Source: Trogon surrucura
Lineage: Eukaryota > Chordata > Aves > Trogoniformes > Trogonidae
Length of the DNA: 64,000 nucleotides
Assembly: GCA_020746105.1 (NCBI GenBank)
Contig: CM036619.1
Span: 6,044,561-6,108,560 of the forward strand
Direction of reading: 5' to 3'
The notes under the pieces were generated by a model. That model saw only the letters and a list, made by a program, of their open reading frames with translations. It was not told where the DNA came from and made no database searches. How positions within the stretch are numbered: position 1 is the first letter of the stretch; each line of letters starts with the position of its first letter. Of this stretch, positions 24,901-36,900 are shown piece by piece. The position numbers and the translations under genes are program-made.

Positions 24901-27900
24901 TTAGTGGACAAGTGGAAAGGAAAAGGTGGTTGTTCTGCAACGCAGTTCCTCAAGTTGGGTAGTTCAAAATAAATAAATAAATAAAAAGCATTGGTTAGTG
25001 AAGTAAATTGCTCCAACAACGGGACTTCGTTCCAGTCAGCTGCATCCTCGGTGGATGCAGCACTGATGCTCTTCTGCTTCCTGCTCTCTTTGGCCACTCA
25101 CCGCTGTAGCTCACGCAGCTGACTTGGTGAACACGAGCATTTTGACGGAGGCAACGCAATCTCTTCTTTTTATTAAGGTTCAAACGTTTGCCGAGCCTTC
25201 CCTTCACCTGACAGGTTTTTATGCTCCGGAAGGGATGCAGAGCAGCCAGCCAGGGTTAACAGGGAGTCAGTGGAAGGAGCAGAAGTAGGAGCCCTTTTGG
25301 TTCTGTAGCCTGGTGGGGCTCAGTGGTGGCTCCCCAGGAAACATTAAACCTGCCTCTCGAGTCTAGGTTGCTTCAGTCCTTGGGGACGAACTGCTAAAGC
25401 TGGTGGATGCCAGAAGATTTCTACTGCAAGCAAGCAAACATCTGTCATTTTATTTCCAGTAGAAGATGAGCTCTCTGCCAGGCTGTCTGATGTGGGGCAT
25501 GGGATGCTTCGGTTTGTGCAGCAGGAGGGAGGTGAAAACAGGTGAAGAAAACACCTTTAATAAGCTTGTAGAGCTGGACCTTGTAATATCACATCTTCCC
25601 TGAGCATGATGCGGCTGGGCCTTGTGGTATCACATCTTCCCTGAGTACGGTGCGTGCCTGAAGCTCTTCTTCCCTGCTTGGTGACCCTGGTCAGTGGGTG
25701 GCAGTTCCGGCTGACCAGGTATCTCTGGAATGTTTGTCCACCACGTTGGACCAAGGCTACGGCGCTTTCCTGTGCAGTCTCTAGGCTGTGAGGGCCAACA
25801 GATCCACTCTGGGCTTCACATCTTTGTAGGCAGCTGCTTGAGGACTGTTAAAGATAAAAACGGCAAAATCGCACTGCTTTAGTTATTTTTATTTTTTTAA
25901 AATGCCAAAGGAAAAGCCTTTTTGTCCTCCTGGGATGCTCTTGGCTTAGGAGGCAAGTTGTTGTTTGCATCTGCGAAAAGGAGCAACCTTACTGCTGGAG
26001 GTTTTCAACACCAGATTAGATAAACTGAACAACTTGGTCTGAATTCAGTGTTGATGATACTTTGAGGGAGGTCCTGTGCAGTGTAAATGACCGTGTGAGC
26101 ACTGTGCATTAATCTTACTCACTGATGCTGCGATTAATCTGTTCAGCTGTGCTAAGGAGTTGCTACTTCATGGTGGGGGGAAAAGAAATCAAGAAGCTGG
26201 TTAATCATATTCCTTTATTTTGCATTAAAAAAGACACAAATCGTTCTTCTACCTATATTCCACACTTTGCTGTAGAACAGCAATTCCTTCAAGTTATATT
26301 GACCTCTTAGAGCGAATGATTTCCTTAAAAATCACGTTTGCTACTTGCTGGGTTTTCTGTCTCATTTGGGAGCCATTCAGATAGAGCAGATCTGATTTTT
26401 GCCACTAGATGCATTGCAAATTCTAGACAAAGTCTATCAGGAAGGTTCAGTTACCAAGAAATGTGATTGTAAAAGTATCTAATGACTTTACTTTGCATGT
26501 GCAATACAGCTACTTTCCAAATACTGTGTTTTATTAACCTTTAAATGCCTTTATTACCCTTTAAATATACCTATAACTAAGACCAGATTTTGTCACGCTG
26601 TCTGACATTGACTGGAACCATACTTGAGCAATACATCCATCTAAGTCTGCCGGACTACTCTGTAGGAAAAAAAAAACACCACAAAGACTGAGAGTGGTAG
26701 GATTTGACCTGAATTTATCTAAATCTATAGGTAGTCCATACGTATATACAGGCAATTTCGAAATAAATGCGACCACAATCCTGCTCCCTTCACAGAACTC
26801 TGGCTGAAACCTGTTCTGAATCTTGGATGAAGTTAACCCTTGACTGTGAGAAGTGCCTGTTGATAAAGTCTGGATGGAGGCTACATTGTGGCCTGATGTG
26901 AGCAGGGAAAGGGGAAAATACCCCCATGTTTGGGTTTTTCCAAAAATTCCCATGTCATTGGAAATTTGGCGTGGCAGTAAGTTGGGCTTGCAAGGTTTTG
27001 GCTCCCTGTGCTTTGAAATGTGGCAACAGGAGTTTCTCAGTGAAGTGTGTCTATGCTGCAGATACTTTTATTTAACAATGATCGGTCTCTAATCTTGTTC
27101 TTGAAAAAAAGACTGCTACTAGATGGTATTTACAAAAAAAGAGGGATGGGAGGGATCAGCCTGAGGAAGACACATGCATAGAAAATTCAAAATGAACCTG
27201 TTCAAATAACAGGCAAGTTACGGGTGACTGAGAACAGCATCATTACAGCGAGGTGGAGAAGGTGGCCTCAACACTCAGCAGGTGATAGCTGTGCTCTCTA
27301 AAATACACAAATATACCACAGAGCAGTATGGCATTTCATATGAGGTATCTTTTCCATTGGTGTTTTAGGGTGAAGAAGGTTCTCCTGGGTTTCCTGGACT
27401 GAAAGGGGATAAAGGAGAAAAAGTAAGTCTGAGCCTTTATTAATTACACTGTGAAAAGTTAAGTTGTTGTGGATGGCTGACGAAAATGGACCCTTTTCTA
27501 AATTGCTTGGTTTACCTCTGTTTTTTCTTGTACTAAGAAAAAGAGACCACGGTGTTGTACTATTTTTCAGCAAGGTGCACCCTGAAATCTTTAAACGTGT
27601 TGGTGATGCTCAGACAGATTTGAGATTTCAAGGGCGTGAACTTTGTCTAAACTTCGTAAAACTCCAGAACAGAGTAGACGAGTGAGACGAAACAGAAGCT
27701 GAGTGCTAATACCTCCACATAGAGGAACACCATGAGACATGGAAGGCCAAAGATTATCATGTCCTTTCTTGCACTGAATGTGAATAACTTTTGGACTGAG
27801 GTAGCCTTTAGCTGCGTACTGTGTCATTATCTTATTTTTTTTAATTTATTTTTTTGTCCTGCACCAAGCTTTCTCTATCAGCTAGTATTCATGTGGGACA

Positions 27901-30900
27901 CATTTATCGGAAATGCATTACACAACATTTACATGGGGACTTTTAGGAATCTAAACTTTTTCCATCTTTTGTAAAATGGCAAGTGCTCAGGCCTGCAAGG
28001 CAAGAGCCCCCTCCAGGTAACACACAGCAAACCAGCTCAGTTTAACAAAGCCTGGCAGTGCCTGTCTCTGTTCCTCATTTGAGCCTTTTGCCATAACACA
28101 CATAAAAGGAAACTGCTGCAGTGCCTGGAAGTAAAAACACTGAGGCAGTTCCTCACCATGTACCTTGGCTTGTCTCTTGTGTGTCTCTACTTTTTCCGTT
28201 CCCCACTCCTTTCTTAAATTGCCAGCTGCAAGCAGGAAAAAGTGCCTTTTCTCTGGGTTTGCTGCAGTCCCCGCTCGCTGTGGTGCTGCCAGCCTCAACA
28301 TATTTACTCCCATTTCTTCTGGTGCACAGGGACATTTTAAAAGTGCTGCTTGGCTTTCTGTTCCTTTGTTTTCTACGGCTTTGTACATCCACAGCGCCGA
28401 GACTCACTTCCCAGTGGCCGGGGTAGTTTTGAGGGCTGCTTGAGGTTTTTCAAGGCTGCTTCTCTTTTGCTTTAGGCTCATTGCTTGTGTGCATTATAGC
28501 TGTGCCTAGAGACTTCTGAGCTTTTGGATGGATGCTGTAAAAGCAAGGTTAAAAAAAAAATAAATTAAAGAAATAGTTACAAAACGGCAGTATTTTTAGA
28601 CAGTGGGATGGTAGACAAAAAGGCTGAGGGGAGTTGATATTAAGATGACTCAATGGTTACATGTGTAATTAACTACTGAGCTTTTATATTAATTTATTCT
28701 TAAATGAGTTAAGTGGCCAGGAGTGCCTAGTTCCTCATTAACAGCTCATCAGTCGGCCCAGCCGTAGTGTGTTAATGTCAGCAGCAGCTCCTCCAGAGAC
28801 TGTAAATAATAAATGTTTGTGTTGAAATGATTCTCCTCATCATCCCTTATTCTTGTCTCGATGCGTTACTCATGTCCTCGCACTTGCAGCGGGTGTTAAT
28901 ATTTCGCTGGTGATAATTCTGTTGTCGTTACAGGGGTCCCTGGGCTCACCTGGCCCCCCTGGGAAGGATGGAGCAAAAGGAGAAGCCGTAAGCCTTTTTT
29001 GTTCCTCCCGTGTAATGCTTGCTTTTCGGTGCAAGGCAGGCAGTGGAAATCAATCTACATTGAGTGGAACATGTCTTGAGGGATTCGTATGGTCATTTTA
29101 GGAGCGGCAGAAATAAATGGCGGGAGGTTAATAGCCCCAACGCTCTCTCTCGCACGTTTGCAGAGATGGGAGGTGTCGTATGGATTCGCAGCCTCGAGAG
29201 GCTCCAGGGGCAGCTCTCTTACCCTTCATTAAGATGGGAGAGGGGCAATCGTGGCAGCCTGTGATCTGGGACCTGCTGTGGTGGTTTGTAGCTGCAGAGC
29301 CTGCCTGTTTGATTTAAGCCCGGCAAAGAATTGTCAGCCTGTGGAGATGCAGGAGCTACAGGGAACCGTGCCGTGCTTGCACAGTGGACGAGGGGTGAGA
29401 GAAATAGGTGTGTTGGTCACAGAAGCTAGTGCCTGAACTCCTCCTGTGCGCTGCTAAAAACAAAAAGCAAGGGAGGAGGTGCAGGGTTCGCTCAAAGAAG
29501 GGTGAAGCACATCAAGTAGTGCCTTTAAGAGGACTACAGTTGAGGCATAAAACCACAAACCCAAAGGAATGGTGATCAAGCCACTTGTAACCTGTGTCTG
29601 CTTTGTCCAACTTAGGAAAAACTGTGATAATTTTCTCATGTGGCTTCCAGAACTGATGCACCTTCATCACATCGCACACGGTGGCACAGTCTGAGATCAG
29701 ACAGTGACATATCGGGACTTGCAGAATTTCTTATAGGACATGATTATTGCACTAAAATGTTACTATTCGAGAACAAACGTATTATGTTGTCCATGTTTGT
29801 AGACTGGAGTAGATGTGAGCTGTTCACAACTTCGGGAGCTTAGTTCTTGCTAGTTAGATGGTTGTGTTGGAAGAGCAGATGAATAGCTGCTTCAGTTTTC
29901 AGTTTGCTTCTTCCTGCTTTAATTTTTGGAAGAAAGGACACCACAAACTCTCATAGTGGTGGTGGATAGTGGTACTCAGGACTGTAGATGCCGGATAGTT
30001 TCCATTTCTAAAGCTCTGTGTAATGAACTGTTTTGAGCCATCCTAAACTTTTAGGAGATAAAAGATTAGCATTTACCGACAATACTGCTCTTACTCACAG
30101 GGTGAACCAGGACAGCCAGGACCATTTGGACTACCTGGGCCAGCAGGTCCTAAGGTAAGCTTTTAATTTCCTTTTTACATGTACAGGTGTATTTTTTCCC
30201 CTAACTTTTTGTATGTGTAGATTGCTTGAATTTGTTTTTGTGTATGACTTTCTATATTCTCATTGGGGAAGGAAGAAACTCAAAATGCTCATTTTCATCA
30301 GGGGTCTGCTAAGGTATCAGCAATTAGGCAAGATACGTGAGAAGAACACTTAACTTTTGTTCAGTCAGCAGCATAGATGGAGAAGGTGAAGGAAACATGT
30401 TTTGGGGAACATAAGCCTTGCTTCATGTCTTCAGTAAGTCTTCCCAGTTTTCACAAAGACGCTAGTGGGAATTGTTTTCCCTGCTTTGACCGGGGTGAAA
30501 AAAAATCATGGAGAGATCCTGGCCTGGATGTTTTTGGTTATTTTGTGAGCTTCAGTTTTGCACCAGTAGACAGTAGGAAAGTGATAAAGAACTTGAGCCA
30601 ATGCTTGTATCACTGGGTTTGCTTCAAACAAGGTGCTTCCAAATAGGGATCTGGTAAGACTTCGCTGAAGGTCAGAAATGTACCTAAATTTAAAAGCCCT
30701 TCTCACGAACAAGTCTTTACTGGAGGCTGTGTTTTTATACTGTATTTTTGTACCACTTTTTTAGAAGTATTGGTAAAGAGTTTGCTTTTTTATACAATTC
30801 AAACTCTGAGCAATCCTCGCCCTGTTCCCTGGTTACTGATAGGATAATTACTCATCAACTGGTTTCATTCTTGTTGCCTTAACACAAAAAGAAGATAGTG

Positions 30901-33900
30901 CATTAGGTTGGCAAGTGATTTTTTTCAGGGGCATCGGGCACAGCAAGTTCAGCTCAGCCTATGAAAAGTGCTGCAAGGACAACAGATTGATTGCCCAAAT
31001 TTACTTCATCCGGTTCTGCTCCTGGACAACCAAAGATCTTTGAGCAATCACATCTTTCTGGAAGAGACGTATCTGGTCACCTAAAGCTCCTACTGAGTTC
31101 ACTGATACCTTTGTCCTCAAATAGGAGTTAAGTACCTGAACACCTTTCTGTATGTAGTCCTGGTTGTCACTTGGCTCTGAGAGGACTCAGACATAGACAT
31201 TAAGAAGACTTAGACATTAGGTCTAAGACTTGGACATTAATCTAAGTCATTAGATCTAAGACTTAGACATTAATCTAAGTCTAATGCCAGATTTAGACAT
31301 TAGGAAGAAGTTCTTTACTATGAGGGTGGTGAGACACTGGCACAGGTTGCCCAGAGAAGTTGTGGACGTCTCATCCCTGGAAGTGTTCAAGGCCAGGTTG
31401 CACGGGGCTTTAAGCGACCTGGTCTGGTGGGGCATGTCCCAGCTCATGGCAGGGGGGTTGGAATGAGATGATGTTTAAGGTCCCTTCAATTCAAGCCTGT
31501 TCTGCAATGACTCTATGGAGCAGTTCATTTATGCAGGACCTTCTTGGTTCCTCAGCTGTGGAGATACACTTTCTCCAAAATGTCTTTTCTCTTTTTTTTT
31601 TTTTCATAGAGGGAGATATTCATAATTTCCTAAAGTCTCATCGGGACAGTATCAGAACTAATGGTGTGTTCGTGAATTAGCGAAATACTTGGCAGCCATC
31701 CCACAGTTCTCTGTGGGAGCCGTATGGCCTTCAGCAACACGAAGAGGTTGATTGTGGAAGCTGCATGGCAGCATGTTCAGCAGGGGATAAATGACAGCTG
31801 TAAAGCTGGGCTGAGCTGAGTGGAGACACTCTGGATGTCGTTCTGGCCTTCAGTGGGATGCCTGTCTGCTATCTCCTATCATATAAATAAATACGTATTT
31901 TCTCTCTGTCCTACATGTTTGCTGTAGTGAAGTTACAAACCAGTAGGTTATACAGTGCTCCTCATGGTAAGAAGCTTTTGCAAACCAAGGTAAACTGAGG
32001 CATCTACATGTACCTCCAGAAGGTGAGCTTGGCTAACTCCAACTTCTCAGCTACGGTGGCTAAATATAAGCCCATCACGTCCTCTCACAGTTACTTTTAT
32101 TTACTTCAGTGGATGTGCCGGCTATGTGCAGTGTCCTTGAGCTGGATTCTGGCCTGAGCTATTTTAAGATACAATCCTGGCTTTGCTGACAACACTTTAA
32201 ATTCTGTAATATAAATCCACACTCCTTTGCTCCTCATTGTAAAGCCCAACCTCGCTGGTGTGGAACTAGGTAGAAAGAGATGGGTGGAGGTACAGCAATC
32301 AGAAAGGTCATATCTCCAGTTACTGTTGTCATCGTTGGGTTTTGCCAGATCACTTAATTTGATTGAAAATCATCAGCATCAATATAGAGGCTCTATCCCA
32401 GGCTCCGTGACGAGCTACCTTGCAGTTTCTCTGGTTGCTTGGGATATGGTCCTTCCCAGATCAAGCCATCTCCATCTACAGAGGTACCATAATGGATGAT
32501 GAGCTCATTAGGGTACACGTAGGGGTTACAGGAATGAAATGACCTCAGTGTGTCATCTCCAGATTTATTGCTTTTGCTGCTCAGTGAAGTCTCTAGGGGA
32601 GATTTTTCCTAGCTCAGTGTCTTCGTCGTAAAAATGTGTGGGGTTTTTGTTGGTGGATTTGGTTTTTTTTTACGTTTTCATCAAGCTTGGTTGGTAAGCT
32701 TCATTGCTCACCAAGAAGGATGTGGGAATTGCTGGCTGAGAGCTGGTAGAAGCAAAGAAAATGTCTCAAAGTCACTTTTTGCTCATTGGTGCTGGAGCTT
32801 CTGGTTATAGAAAATGCCATGGTGGTCTGAGGTGGCAAGAAATATCCACTGGTCAGTGGAGAAAGCTCCCACATAAATATGGGGGACGTGGATTTAAATG
32901 GTGTAAATGTGTCTAGAGAAAAAAGGCCATAGCTCAGATCCCTCCCTTCTGTTATATCAGTGAAACAAAGCTTGAGGTTTTGAGATCAGGCCCTTGAACG
33001 TGTAAAACTCTGCAGCAAATATTCAACCTTTTCCTCCTTTTTTTTTCCTGTATCTTTAATAAAACATTAAAGAGATTTTTCACGGCTGTCATTGCTATGG
33101 CACTGGCGTAGCTATAGCATTCCCAGCCAAACTGACAGTTATCTGCACTCAATAGAAAATACAGAGGGAGAGGGGGTAAAAAAAAATTAAGCCTTTGAAA
33201 TATGAAGTATTAGGTAAGAGTTTAATTTTGAAAAATTTCCTTGTTTGCTTCAGCTATTGAAGGTCTCACACTTCTCTGGTTTACCAGACATGATCTCAGC
33301 ACAGGCCTGGAGTGGGATCAGCAAGTCTCATCCAGACAAACCCAGTTTCTCTATCTGTAACTTTTGCTGAGTCTTATAACCACGTTTCATGTGACAGTAC
33401 TGGGTTGAACTTCGATAATTTGGGCAACTTAGAGGAGGACTCTATTTCTGCGTAGGTTTTGCCTAGACTTTAATAATAATGCTTTTCTGCATAATAGTAT
33501 TTTTCTGAAGGGAGAGACTGAAGTGCACGTCTGCTGCTCTCCCTCTGCCCTTGGAGGACTCGAATTTCTTCCTGACCTTGCGGAGGTCCTCACGTGCCTG
33601 ATGTTGTAGAGATCCCAGAGCCACCTTTGCCTGTGCTCAAACCCAGCTCTTGTTAACCTGTTTGAGACTCCCCCCACCGAGTTTGCCACCTTGTTTGCTT
33701 CCATACTTAACGCAGGATCATCCACTTCACAGCTGGGCTGAGGAGCTGCTCGGAAGCTTCAGGGCACAGCTTCATCTGCTAGAAGGAGTCAAATTCTTTC
33801 TGGCAAAGGAAGTGGATGGTTTTGGCAATGCATTTCTTAAAGCCATGGTGAAACTCTAGCCAAAAACAGTGCAGCCAGCCTGCCAGGTCTGTGCTTACCA

Positions 33901-36900
33901 GCTGCCCCAAATGAGATTGTCATTTGGGCCAAGCCAAGTGGTGTGACATGACCAGCCTTCTGGGCACTTGCACTGGGACAAAAAAGCCTCTGTTCTGCTG
34001 CTAATTCATTGCAAACACATGGCATCATAAAATCATAGAATGGTTTAGGTTGGAAGGATCCTTCAGGATCATCCATGGGCAGGGACACCTCCCACCAGAC
34101 CAGGTTGCTTGAAGACACGTCCAGCCTGGCCTTGAACGCTTCCGGGGAGAGAGCTTCCACAGCTTCTCTGGGCAACCTATTCCAGCGCCTCACCACCCTC
34201 ATAGTGAAGAATTTCTTCCTAATATCTAATCTGAATCCACCCTCTTTCAGTTTGAAACAATTGGCCATCATCCTATCACTACGCTTCCCAAAAGAGTCTC
34301 TCCCCATCTTTCCTTTAAGTACTGCATTTTTAATTTATTACTTTTTAAAATAAGGAACATCTATCAACATGAAATGCAGACATGATTGAAAAATGAAGTC
34401 TTGATCTGCTTTGAAGCCTTATCCACTACATCCACTGCAGGAGTTAACCACATGAGGGGGGAAGAGAAGTGAGATAACTGAGAAAATAATCCGTCAAACA
34501 GGTGATACAGGTTGTCAGACTGGTTCTCACAGTCAGCTTGTCAGGCCAGGCTCTCTCCATAGGATGACTCTTAGGCCTGAGCCTCTTCAGATGAGGACCC
34601 AGACTATTTTCAGGTGTTGTAAGATGCATAAAAACACGCAGTGAGAGTGTTCTCTGTTTTGGTTCGCCTCTCCCCAGAGAAGGCCAGTGTGCAGCCAGCT
34701 GAAGGGCTGCGGAAATGTACCCAGTCCTCTTGCATTTCTCCCACCTGTCCTGAAAATAAACATTGGGAAAATACATTGCTGAACTCTTTCCTTTCATTTA
34801 CTCTTCAAAATATATAACATTTTTAAACTTTATGGTTCAGTTATGCTGGGTCGTGGCCTTCGCTGCAGCGTTGGTGACGATGTGCTTCGTGCCACCAACG
34901 CTGTTCAGGAGCCAAGACAGAGCTCAGGACCCACCCGCACGCAGCACACAGGCAGTGACTGATGTTACCAATCCTGAAATAACACCATGGGGAACCTGCA
35001 TGGGATAGTTCACCCTTGTAGGGTAAGACTGGAAGCAGAAGGATAAAACTTTCCAATGTCTGAGCACTGGGGACAGAGGAAAGAATTGGGGTGTCCCTTT
35101 GGGCAAGTGACTGGAGAGTCAGGCACCGCTTTGCGTATCAGCGCTGCGACGGTCGAGGAGCCTCAACAGCGCCCTGCGAGCCTGGGAGTGCAACTTCTGT
35201 TTCTGAGTAACTTGGTCTTTTATGTGAAACGATTTCTGGTGTTTTACTGTATCTCAATTCCTTGCCAGGGATCTGAGGGAAGACAAGGTCCTCCAGGAAT
35301 TAAAGGCTACGTAGGCGCGCCGGTAAGTCATGGCTCTTGTTAAATTTTTGATGTTCTAGAAACTTTCTCGACTTTTACAGTGTGTTCTGCCCACCTCTTT
35401 TTTTCTTTCTTTTCTTTTTATTAAAGGTAGAGTATGTCTGACCACTTACCTGTAGTATGTCCAAATAGTGACATTTTCTTGACTTCATTGAGTTTCTTCT
35501 ACATCTTTAAATGAGAACAGACCTGTAGCCAGTAGAGAGATGTCAGTAGAAGCGACTTGATTATCGAGATAACAGCTGATGGTTGCATGAAGCTGCCAGT
35601 GTAATGCAATTGCTTTGGTCTGTGTTGAGGCACTGTTTATGTGGTGCTCGATAACTTCATCATAACCTCTCAGCAAAGTTTGCGTTCAGATTTTCGGAGC
35701 TGTCAGGGAATAGCCTTTGGGCTCAGGGGACAAACCTGCCTTGAGTGAACGGACAACAAGGCCAAAATAAATCAGATGCTGTCAAGTTAGCACCTCTGTC
35801 TTTAGATTTAGTTCTCATTAGCTTGCAGGTAAGTCTCCACTGTAAACAACTTCAGTTTAAATATAAAAGTATTATTAGAATAAGAAGCATTTTAAGCTCT
35901 AACCAGGCATTTTTAGAGAGATCCCTACTGACTGAACATATTTGTTTGCCTGCAGCCGTTCGTTGGTTGCTCGATTGCTACAATAAAGGTGAAGAGAAGG
36001 TGGGATCTTTCTGCCCGTTGAGTCAATCGCCTGGTTTAGCGTTGCTGTCTTTCATCAAACTAAGCCTCAGCAAATGGTTCTGGTGTACCTGGGAGGAGAT
36101 GAGTTTGTGCAGTCCAGATGAGCACTAACACTGGATTCACAGCAGGAGAAAATGTGCTTGGACCTCCAGGACAGGGATCATCCAGCATTTGCCCATTCAC
36201 AGAGGTGCCCGCTGTCCGCCTCGCTACTGCATCCGAAACCACCAGGAACGGGCATTTTTGCTTAGGTTTTGCAGTTCTTTTTTTTCCATCAGTATTGTCC
36301 TCTACCTAAGTCCTCATCATTTAGGAGCAACATGAAAAATGCAGAGCGTTGATCGCTTTCCAGACCATCTGCAGTTGTGGTGTGTTCCCTGTCCTTCCAC
36401 ACTGCTCTTGGCAGGAGGGTCGTGTGTCTGTGGGCAATATAATATTACAGATGTTCTTGGGCCCACAGGTCATCGCTGCTCTGTGAGTCTGCTTAGACCG
36501 TGTCTGTGGCCAACTTTGAGGACTGGCAATGTGAAAAATGTCCTTGGGGCTCGCTTGAATAGGTTGTGCAGACGTGCATGGTGTTTTGGCGAATAATTAG
36601 AGAGAGTAACTATGCCTCTGCTTGGATTGAGCTTTATAATCTCTTTTTCTTTTTAGGGTTTACAAGGAGAAAGAGGAGAAAAGGGAACACGAGGAGACAA
36701 GGTATTCCTGCCACAAGCCAGGCTGTTCTTTGCCTTTGCACCTTAGGTGGGGTGAGCTGCCAGAGCAGCAGCTCTGGAGGGTGACTGAAGATGGAGTTTC
36801 CTCACTGTGCTGTGCCTCCCTGTGCTGCCTGGGCGTGACCTCCCATGGGAGGGCAGGAGGGCTTTAGGGATCTCTGCTATCTACTAAGCACACATTTAGG

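Larger units (their letters stand above)
8514..27368 (+). other. COL22A1: COL22A1 18.9-kb intron after window exon 6
   Basis: The longest intron in the window. It holds CR1 copies at 10190-10690, 11634-11730, 11985-12172, 12335-12376, 14985-16142, 23829-24539 and 25992-26080, a solo retroviral LTR at 15436-15837, simple repeats near 11337 and 24969, and a 41-bp tandem duplication at 25573-25654. Stretches 8514-10180, 12380-14980, 16150-23820 and 26090-27368 show nothing I recognise. Confidence 0.85.
30155..35268 (+). other. COL22A1: COL22A1 intron after window exon 9
   Basis: 5114 bp intron with a tandem-like repeat (31186-31300) next to a CR1 3' end (31288-31512) and an inverted CR1 copy (34024-34312). 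The remainder shows nothing recognised. Confidence 0.85.

Noticed and set aside
26561-26953. 130-codon minus-strand frame
   Set aside because: No recognisable domain, no splice context, AT-rich intron.
27987-28388. 133-codon minus-strand frame overlapping two + strand frames
   Set aside because: Several frames are open at once, which points to base composition rather than coding; no domain.
33837-34307. 156-codon minus-strand frame
   Set aside because: It begins in CR1 ORF2 C-terminal sequence ([20 protein letters not shown]) and runs into intron.
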